The translations under genes and the position numbers were made by a program. Shown here one piece after another: positions 56,249 to 64,000 of a stretch of 64,000 bases of DNA; the stretch's first letter is position 1, and every line of letters starts with the position of its first letter. Source of the stretch: Siphonodentalium dalli (taxonomy: Eukaryota > Mollusca > Scaphopoda > Gadilida > Siphonodentaliidae); contig CP136066.1 in NCBI GenBank assembly GCA_032622095.1, positions 206,602,978 through 206,666,977 of the forward strand. The letters run 5' to 3'. The notes under the pieces were generated by a model that saw only the letters and a program-made list of their open reading frames with translations, made no database searches and was not told the origin of the DNA.

Positions 56249-56314
56249 GTATGTAGTACCATAAGATTTTGTATGTAGTACCATAAGATTTTGTATGTAG
56301 TACCATAAGATTTT
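56249..56314 (+). repeat. 22-bp tandem repeat, three copies
   Basis: gtatgtagtaccataagatt tt repeated three times exactly. Confidence 0.92.
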
Positions 56315-56483
56315 CTTCTCATGGTCTGCAGTTGCTATTTTACGCGACCGCAGACTAAAAATTTTAACTGGCACAAACAAAATGATCTCAAATTGAATGT
56401 AAAATATAAGAAACAAAACATATATTTTCAGCGCTAAATCGACAAATTTCTTTCACGTAGGTATGTTTTGCAATACCTTTTAA

Positions 56484-56555
56484 CACGTTGAGTGCCAGCT
56501 CACCATTCAATTACATGCAAAATGTATGAGATAAACTCAGTCGATACTCAACGTG
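56484..56555. mobile_element. 72-bp TTAA mini-element
   Basis: CACGTTGAGTGCCAG...ACTCAACGTG with TTAA on both sides (56480-56483, 56556-56559). The end motif echoes family B (gagtgccag). It is one of the smallest TTAA elements possible. Confidence 0.7.
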
Positions 56556-56559
56556 TTAA

Positions 56560-57128
56560 ATACCTCGAAATTTGAATGAGCGATGTCGTTTACATAAAGA
56601 ATATGTAGATTTGAGTTATTTTACCTCATGTTAGTCATATTCTGGCAGTTACTTCGGTTGTAATTAAACTTTTTGCACACATCCGAATGCCCAATGCCAG
56701 GGGGAGGGGGTCCCATAGATTTACAACAGAAACATGCCTTTTTTATATTAGGTCGTTAGGAGCCATAATACGTAGTTGGATATGACTCTGAGGGGAGGAT
56801 CATCTAATTGGCACCAGACACCAGGAATGAGGAGTACTTGCTGAAGTAATATAGATTATCTAACATGTTTAGGAGTCACCAGTAATTAATAAGATTTGAA
56901 CGTCAAGCTGAAGGTATCTATGACATCATCATATAACACCAAATAAGGAATTGTTATCCGAAATGGACGATTTCCCCAATTTATTTTTTTCTTTTTGAAA
57001 CAGATTTAACACTGATGATTATATATTAGTTAAGTACCCTTCAACTTGATCGTAACACCCAAGATTTCCAAATAATATGCTTTTAAACTGAGGTTGCTCT
57101 ATGCTGTCTACAGTTTTATTGACGGAAG
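56560..57128. other. Gene-free stretch
   Basis: Nothing recognised. Confidence 0.4.
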
Positions 57129-57130
57129 TA

Positions 57131-57345
57131 CAGTAATGCCCTAAATAATCGACTCCTTAACCACAGCTGAATTATGGGTAATTTTTCAGGATTTAGTCGG
57201 AAATAAGGCTTGTTGCCATTCATCGGAAAGCTCTCAGTGAGAGCTTTCCGATGAATGGCAACAAGCCATATTTCCGACTAAATCCTGAAAAATTACCCAT
57301 AATTCTGCTGTGGTTATAAAGAGTCGGTTATTTAGTGCATTACTG
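57131..57345. mobile_element. Family E foldback MITE (E4)
   Basis: TA-flanked palindrome (TA 57129-57130 and 57346-57347). It starts CAGTAATGCCCTAAATAATC. The centre is agctctcagtgagagct. Confidence 0.85.
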
Positions 57346-57842
57346 TAGTTTGGCAATCAAACAACAGTCCTTGTGCATAAAAACTGATAAAATTTGCCAA
57401 ATAATCTCCATGAACAAACCTAGTCCAAGTTTGCTGTAAACAAGCTATTGAAATCGGTAGAGATAATACTAGTTTGCATCAAGGTACGGTTGCTTTACTC
57501 TTCTATTTCAGACTTTATGCCCAGATCCAGCGGCAGGATTTTTTGGTCAATTTTAACCAACTTTATCAAACAAATTAACACAAATTGCTATGTTTATCGA
57601 AAATAGTGATATCATATGGTCATAATGATGCATTATAATCTGACATTTATTTTAAATAATGCACAGAACATGCCATGTAATTAAGAATAACTCACATTTA
57701 ATCTGAGTTTGTTTACGCTCAGAGAAGACCCCGAACTGTATCAAAGCCGAGAGGTTAAATGAGTTTGTATTTTTGAAGTTATGTAAAAATTGTCATTAAA
57801 TTACTACTTTCAGTTGACAAATCTTGTGGAGTTCAGTCTACA

Positions 57843-57898
57843 AGCCTTGAAATTGTGTGCCTGTCATTTAAATGACAGACACACTATTTCAAGGCTTG
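57843..57898. mobile_element. Minimal family F element (F11), 56 bp
   Basis: Only the terminal inverted repeats remain: caagccttgaaattgtgtgc ctgtcattt joined to aaatgacagacacactattt caaggcttg. All internal DNA is gone. The flanks share agttcag. Confidence 0.85.
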
Positions 57899-57899
57899 A

Positions 57900-58990
57900 G
57901 TTCAGAACAAATATAATGTTTTCTATGGAATTAACCGGGTTACTCTCATAATTGTAACATTTTAATACCGCCATTTTGTGAATTTGTGTACTTTACCGTT
58001 AAAGTTCGCCACAGAAGAGTAAACCAATAATTGTACTTCTTCAAACAAACCAGTGTTATCCCGACCGATTTTCACAGCTGGTTTACGTCAAGGAACTAGA
58101 ACAAACCAACCAAAAATAGGAGGACCATCTTATTTTCTGGAATTGCTTGGCAAATATAATACCCAGAAGCCATTTCTTTCCTTGAGAGCCGAAATCATCT
58201 TTTGACATTGGAAATAGCAACTTCCCTGAACGTTTATGCATAATATTTAGCCGCCACCTGTTGCTCTAAAAGACCAGCAAAAGAATACCTCAGTTGTTCA
58301 AGCATGGCAAAGGAAAACGGACCTGATAAATGAATGAGAAAATAAAATAAGGCGAGTGAAAGGCACCCAGGTAAACTGGTATGAGAACAGAGACCAAGAT
58401 TATCATAAGTGGTCGTGGGAAACATTCACAGTATTCATCACTACATACATGTATCAGTATATATACTAGTGTATTCCATGCACTCATAATTGAAGAAAAA
58501 AAAGATTGGTATATAGATATGTATATCATGCTCATGCAAAATCTATCCCCGTATGTTCCAGTTACACTCAGGGATGTGGTAACATGCTATTTTTTTTTAA
58601 GTGTTAATTTAAAGTCTAACATCAATATATTTTAAGTTAGACATTTCACGACTTGGTTACTTGAAATTTGTTGATAAAGTTGTCTTTTTGAAGTGGAATA
58701 TCATAAATTTCAATCCAAAAAATACAAAATATTTTCAGCCACGGTTTCGGATTTTAAATACAGTAACTTTTTTTAAAAGAATTGGTTAGGTTTTTTTTTA
58801 ATGCTGACAAATTTCAATTTATACAATTTCAACTGAGTGAGGAGGTATGAATTCATTCCAACGAAAGTTGGAAGTTCGTCAGCACCCAACGAGATGTACA
58901 ATTGGAAATTCAGAAAAGATGCCCCCAAAGACTTTTTAGATACATCCCTGAATATAATTCTTCCCAATCTACAAGCTGAGATACATACTT
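57900..58990. other. Gene-free stretch
   Basis: Overlapping short frames on both strands (58234-58635) with no motif. A minus ATG reading MLEQLRYSFAGLLEQQ before a CAG|GTGG junction was considered but is too short to support. Confidence 0.35.
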
Positions 58991-58993
58991 TAA

Positions 58994-59242
58994 ACTGTTT
59001 CTAATAACTGGAGCTTCCTGACATTTTGCGAAAACCCTGTGCCAATGCATTCCCTTATATATATGCGACTCTCCCACAGGAAGCCTCGCATATATAAGAG
59101 AATACATTGGCCAAACAATATTTACCTTGACCTTGTAAGCCAGTGCATTCTCTTATATATGAGAGGCTGCCTATCTGAGAATCACATATATAAGAGAATT
59201 CACTGGAACAGGCTCTTTAATGTAGCTCCCATCATGAAAGGG
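58994..59242 (+). mobile_element. Family C MITE (C7), both ends eroded
   Basis: It starts near ctaataactggagcttcctg and ends catcatgaaagggttta. Two hairpins at about 59038-59111 and 59140-59208 have several mismatches. Confidence 0.78.
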
Positions 59243-59249
59243 TTTAGGG

Positions 59250-59980
59250 TCAAATTATCTTAATTTTTCCAAAATTGCCAATGGACAATATTGAATTTAA
59301 AATAATTATTCAATATTTTAATTCATTTTTATATATCACCCTCACGGATGATTCATTTCATACTATATACTGCTGACATGTGAGAAATATTGTATCTTAG
59401 TTGTATGTCAATGTGTGTCTGACTATTCACACACACTACTCATGCAGAACTTTTAAAACTGAGTGAAAATACAAATTGGATTGTCTAAACAACTGCTACA
59501 TGTAATTAGAAAAGTGAAAAAGATTAAGAAAATTCTAATAGCTATCATCAGTATGATCATCGAGTCAGTGAATGAGCAAAACATCCTTTCAAGAAGTATT
59601 AACATGGCAGTGGAAACATCGAGATCTTGAAATTCTTGACAGACCAAGAGAAATATAGAGGGTCTAATCTGGTCACAGTGGGCCCATAATAATGAGAATG
59701 ACTTACTAGTAAATGCTGTGAATGTCATTTATTTCTTCGGCCTAAATTTTCCTGGTTTCTTATTCTTATAAAAAGTCTATTTCTTGGGGATGTGAATTCA
59801 TGAATTAGATATCCACATCAACAGGTCCTACAATAGCAGGTTTATGACATTATTGAGAAATTGTACCACCAGGTATTTCGGTGCCAAAAGGGCATCATGC
59901 AATCAGCACACTAATAGCCACAGGCTTCATTGCACACTCTGGTGATGTAGTCATTTATTGTTTTATGTAACCTGTGGGAG
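59250..59980. other. Gene-free AT-rich stretch
   Basis: Nothing recognised. Confidence 0.4.
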
Positions 59981-59983
59981 GTA

Positions 59984-60196
59984 CAGTAATGTACTAAGTA
60001 ATCGACTTCTTAACCACAGCAGAATTATGGGTAACTTTTCAGGATTTAGTCGGAAATATGGCTTGTTGGCATTCATCGGAAAGCTCTCGGGGAGAGCTTT
60101 CCGATGAATGGCAACAAGCCATATTTTAGACTAAATCCTGAAAAGTTACCCATAATTCTGCTGTGGTTAAGAAGTCGATTACTTAGTGCATTACTG
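59984..60196. mobile_element. Family E foldback MITE (E5)
   Basis: TA-flanked palindrome starting CAGTAATGTACTAAGTAATC. The compensating complement GTGCATTACTG is at the right end. Its centre matches E1 (gctctcggggagagc). Confidence 0.85.
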
Positions 60197-60199
60197 TAA

Positions 60200-60390
60200 A
60201 ACCATTAGCCTTTATTAAGAGATTAATCATTGTTTATACAAACTATTATAGGGATCAGACGATGCTCTATATATAAACAATTATGAATAGGCAACTGACA
60301 AATTAATTTAATTATGTTTCATCTCATCTTCCGTGTTTTATGTCAACCCATTTTACGACATGCCGAGAACAGACTTTATGCCCGATCTTC
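60200..60390 (-). repeat. Diverged inverted partner of 7155-7375
   Basis: agagattaatcattgtttat, atttcatctcatcttccgtg-like and atgccgagaacagac match the complement of 7155-7375. Confidence 0.6.
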
Positions 60391-60448
60391 ATTTCCATCT
60401 CGTATATTGAGATTTACTTGATCAACTCTCAGTCAATTATTTCGTTGG

Positions 60449-60486
60449 ATGTTGATATCGTGGTTGGGTCAAACCACGATATCAAC
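60449..60486. repeat. Short hairpin gttgatatcgtggtt
   Basis: gttgatatcgtggtt and aaccacgatatcaac around gggtcaa. Confidence 0.8.
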
Positions 60487-60552
60487 AAATAATATACCCC
60501 CATGAATTAAAATGATTTTTACAGTATAGGAGTGTTAACTTCAACAATGTCA

Positions 60553-61348
60553 TTAAAGATGCATGCTCCGATTAACCCTTTACCCAACAAACCGGCCAAA
60601 ACCGGCCTAAAATATCTTCGGTCTGTCTCAATAGAACCATACAAATATGGATATCATTGGAACCGGCTCCTTGACCACATTGTGATAGTTACAGTTATGC
60701 CCTGTGCCAATGCATTCTCTTATATATGCGAGTCGACCATAGGTCGCCTCGCATATACCGGTATAAGAGAATGCATTGGCCTAAAAAAATCTTTTTTTTA
60801 ACACTTTTTACCATTTTTTCTTACATTCTTTAACAATTTTATCATTTTTAATGTGTTAAGCCAATGCATTCTCTTATATATGCGAGGCGACCTATGGTCG
60901 ACTCGCATATATAAGAGAATGCATTGGCACAGGGCCCTTCTGTTGGGTAAAGGGTTAAGCCCCCCTCAATTACTATATATTTGGATTCGGGGTAAAAAAT
61001 ATTTGATTCGAGTCAAGGAACCCACCTATCAAAGCTCAAGAGTTATTAGATATCAATTTTTAAAAAATATTATTTTTCACCATCGAGAATTATTAGTGGC
61101 TCAGTAAACAGTTGACGGATGAAGATGGATAACTCGAAAATCAAGAGGCTTTCTGTTGATAATAAGGCCAAATTCCGTCAAATAACATGTTGATAAATAA
61201 CACATTTTGGGCATTTTATACTATAGTTGACAGTGGTTAGCATTAATTTTCGGAAATTAATCGATTCTGATAACCGAAGCAGCATTTCTAAAAATGTTGT
61301 TGGAATCTGATTATATGGGGACCAATGAATCGGATTGAGTACCTTTAA
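60553..61348 (+). mobile_element. Family H element (H4), split by A10
   Basis: The left 20 bases (ttaaagatgcatgctccgat) are separated from the rest (gcccccctcaattactatat onward) by A10. The right end ggattgagtacctttaa is where A11 begins. Confidence 0.85.
60576..60954 (+). mobile_element. Family A MITE (A10), inserted inside repeat H4
   Basis: TTAA at 60572-60575 and 60955-60958. The first hairpin carries a 4-base insertion (gcatataccggtataagaga). The flanks join to give family H sequence, so this is a nested insertion. Confidence 0.92.
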
Positions 61349-61739
61349 CCCTTTACCCAACAGAAGGGCCCTTTGCCAATGCATTCTATTATATATGCGA
61401 GTCGACCATAGGTCGCCTCGCATATATAAGAGAATGCATTGGCTTAACACATTAAAAATTATAAAATTGTTAAAGAATGTAAGAAAAAATGGTAAAAAGT
61501 GTTAAAAAAAGATTTTTTTAGGCCAATGCATTCTCTTATATATGCGAGGCGACCTATGGTCGACTCGCATATATAAGAGAATGCATTGGCACAGGGCATA
61601 ACTGTAACTATCACAATGTGGTCAAGGAGCCGGTTCCAATGATATCCATATGTGTATGGTTCTATTGAGACAGACCGAAGATATTTTAGGCTGTTGAAGC
61701 TTTATTTGGCCGGTTTTGGCCGGTTTGTTGGGTAAAGGG
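61349..61739 (-). mobile_element. Family A MITE (A11), reverse orientation
   Basis: Reverse complement of the canonical copy. TTAA at 61345-61348 and 61740-61743. It sits at the terminal TTTAA of repeat H4, so H4 is bordered and split by two A elements in opposite orientation. Confidence 0.92.
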
Positions 61740-61766
61740 TTAAGTCTTCCTGAAGCATATCAAGTC

Positions 61767-62120
61767 TGTATATATAGAGTATTTATGCAGCTATTTTACC
61801 TCTGAAAAAACTTTGCATTCAAGTCAATCTGATGCAGAGGGAATATCCCATGAAGTGCCCAATTTAGATAAGTTTGATTTATACACTCAATTATTATGAC
61901 TATTAGACCAACAACCAGGTTTTAAACTCCTTATCCTTTACCACCTCCACCCAAACTAAATAAATCTTATTCTAGTTAGCCCAAAATTCAAAATTTATGT
62001 GGATAGCAAATCAGATTATGGAGAGGACCAGAAAAAGAATTTTAGCAATGAGCAGTTTACTAAGATAGGTCAATGAAGTGTTGAGGTAACTTCCATGCGG
62101 TACTCTATCATGATAATTAA
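61767..62120 (+). repeat. Direct repeat, left copy (~350 bp)
   Basis: atttatgcagctattttacc...tactctatcatgataattaa is about 93% identical to 62549-62890. Confidence 0.9.
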
Positions 62121-62124
62121 GATA

Positions 62125-62530
62125 TATTGTGTGTATAAAGTCAAGGTCAGGTCGGGGGTCACGATTTGACCCGTTGAAAACACTCCCCAGACAAAATTAT
62201 CCCTAGGTATAAAATTTCGTCGAAATCCCTCCGTTTTACCCGATTTGACCATTTTGAAGGTCAAGGTCAGGTCGGGGTCACGATTTGACCCGTACAAAAC
62301 ACTCCCCGGACAAAAGTACCCCATGGTATAAAATTTCGTCGAAATACGTCTGGTTTTACCCGATTTGACCATGAATTGACCATTTTGAAGGTCAAGGTCA
62401 GGTCAGGGTCACGATTTGACCCATCGAAAACACTCCCCGGACAAAAGAACCCCTAGCTATAAAATTTCGTCGAATTCCGTCCCGCAGTTTTCCCGGCCAT
62501 TGCTAACAGACAGACAAACAGACAGACAGA
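62125..62530 (+). repeat. Tandem array, about 120-bp units
   Basis: Three units of aaggtcaaggtcaggtcggg gtcacgatttgacccg...aaaatttcgtcgaaatcc, ending in agacagacaaacagacagac. It lies exactly between the two copies of the 350-bp direct repeat. Confidence 0.88.
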
Positions 62531-62548
62531 AGTCCCAAAATATATATT

Positions 62549-62895
62549 AGATTTATGCAGCTATTTTGACTCCGAAAAACTTTGCATTCAAGTCAGTTTG
62601 ATGCAGAGGAAATAAACCATGAAGTGCACAATTTAGATAAGTTTGATTTATACGCTCAATTATTACGACTATTAGACCAACAACCAGGTTTTAAACTCCT
62701 TATCCTTTACCACCTCCACCCAAACTAAATAATCTTATTCTAATTAGCCCATTCAAAATTTATGTGGATAGCAAATCAGATTATGGAGAGGACCAGAAAA
62801 GAATATTAGCAACGAGCAGTTTACTAAGATAGGTCAATGAAGTGATGAGGTAACTTCCATGCGGTACTATATCATGATACTTAAGATATATTGTG
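62549..62895 (+). repeat. Direct repeat, right copy (~350 bp)
   Basis: Second copy of 61767-62120. After it, unique sequence resumes (gctgcttcaggaccagg). Confidence 0.9.
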
Positions 62896-63094
62896 TGCTG
62901 CTTCAGGACCAGGAAACTAATCAAGTCTCTAACCCAAAGCGGTTTTTATTTTAAATTTGTTTGAGACATATGTAAACGTTTGTCTGGTGGCATAAACTAG
63001 TACAGGAGCTATAGAAATTCACAATGCACACAGATGAACATTCAAAAATCACTTATCGTTGAAAATTAATATTTATAACTGAAATTTATAAGGA

Positions 63095-63275
63095 AAATCG
63101 GTATTGATTGTGCCCCAATTTTGAACATCAAACAAATCTCAACTATGTAATAGATGTATGTGAGATGAGCATAATCCCTTTCACTCGTATTGATTGTGCC
63201 GAGATAATGAACATCAAACTCATCTCAACCATTCAATAAATTTTCGTAATATGCACATATTAAACCCTTTTTATT
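63095..63275 (+). repeat. Diverged tandem duplication, period about 87
   Basis: gtattgattgtgccccaatt, gaacatcaaacaaatctcaa recur as gtattgattgtgccgagata, gaacatcaaactcatctcaa. The remainder up to the window end shows no gene. Confidence 0.7.
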
Positions 63276-64000
63276 CGTAAGTACAATAACTCATGCAACA
63301 TATATCTAGCTCAACCACTGCATGTGTTGCGGATAGCAGCTGTCCGATTGTCTGAAGTAATGGTTTAGAGATTACATTATTGACGTAGGTTCCTGGCCCT
63401 TCTTTTATGACAAGCTGCCAGACCCAGATAAGTTCATTTTTGCAGACATACATTTGAGAAGGCAATCAACTATTATGCTCAGATGTCAAAATATGCTTAG
63501 AAAAATCCTTACAATTTTCACTTGTACTGGTTTCTGTAAATATAATATTATTTAATTCATTAGTTAAGATTGTTGCCTTAGACATAGGAATACTAATGAT
63601 AGGTAATGATAATGTGTCTGGGATTTAATAATAAGTCTCTGACTGACAGTTTGACTGTCATTGCAATGAAAGTAGTGTAATGCAGCAAGATTAAAACGCT
63701 AAAAATGGGCTGCTTTCCAAAATTACTCGGCATGAATTTTTCATGGACCTGGATATCGCTGCCCAGTATGAAACTTTAGACTAAAATTATAGTTGGCAAT
63801 TAACATATCTTATAAAGCGCAGCATATATATGCAATCAATGTCGTTTTCGATGCATCTGTCGGCGTATAGAAGTGTCTAATGCTGAATTACATACTGTAT
63901 AATTTTGCGGAATTTCTTGAAGTATCACTGCGCTTTGTGATGCGGGAAACGACATTTCCCTCTACTGAGGGCATTGACCAATCAAATGCACGCATTTAAG

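Overview
This window is nuclear DNA from an animal, most probably a marine invertebrate and likely a bivalve mollusc. The evidence is a spliced gene with GT-AG introns, AT-rich non-coding DNA packed with non-autonomous DNA transposons, a tRNA-derived SINE, and mollusc-style dispersed repeats (cassettes reading 'ccccgatctccgatggagat' and 'ataactccaccaaaaa', ending in 'cggacggac' tracts). The species call is inference; the eukaryotic call is secure. No bacterial operon, rRNA, functional tRNA or CRISPR array is present.

The one gene I can name is the 3' two-thirds of an enolase-phosphatase E1 (ENOPH1, methionine salvage, HAD superfamily) on the + strand. It has four coding exons at 4267-4463, 4613-4745, 8245-8368 and 10946-11193. 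They join in frame to 233 codons plus a stop, and the protein ends in a very acidic tail. The first exons, with the catalytic DxEGT motif, must lie to the left of position 1. A second, unidentified and much weaker candidate is a pair of minus-strand exons near 50.4-50.5 kb and 42.9-43.0 kb.

Everything else is intron or intergenic DNA. It is dominated by short inverted-repeat elements, which I sorted by terminal inverted repeat (TIR) and target-site duplication (TSD). Family A: TIR CCCTTTACCCAAC, TSD TTAA, 11 copies. Family B: CCCTTTCAGTGCCAG, TTAA, 4 copies. Family C: CCCTTCCATGAC, TTAA, 7 copies. Family D: TGACCCGCCATATC, about 6-bp TSD, 2 copies. Family E: CAGTAATGCCCTAA, TSD TA, near-perfect 210-bp palindromes. 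Family F: CAAGCCTTGAAATAGTG, 8-bp TSD, hAT-like foldbacks. Families G to L are further foldback or TIR repeats present in two or more copies. Several single elements have clean TSDs, including two hAT-like ones at 39720-40930 and 45896-46415.

The most striking observation is that families A, B, C and D have unrelated termini yet all carry the same internal hairpin module. Its arms read GCCAATGCATTCTCTTATAT, and it is delimited by CCCTGTGCC...GGCACAGGG. There are roughly 35-40 hairpins in 64 kb. The copies show a progression of states: intact, core deleted, one arm deleted, core amplified in tandem, and interior inverted. Three palindromic insertions are flanked by direct repeats of 25, 29 and about 137 bp instead of the expected short TSD, which suggests hairpin-provoked repair or template switching.

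Layout: 0-11.3 kb, ENOPH1 introns and exons with elements J, A, B, D, E, M and hAT. 11.3-20 kb, families A, C, F, a tandem array and K. 20-31 kb, microsatellite and mollusc-type tandem arrays plus B, C, G, A, H. 31-41 kb, F, H, C, E, G, A and the nested hAT. 41-50 kb, SINE, A, D, hAT, K, F. 50-64 kb, candidate exon, a 500-bp foldback, J, F, A, B, E, nested H/A and a duplicated block around a tandem array.
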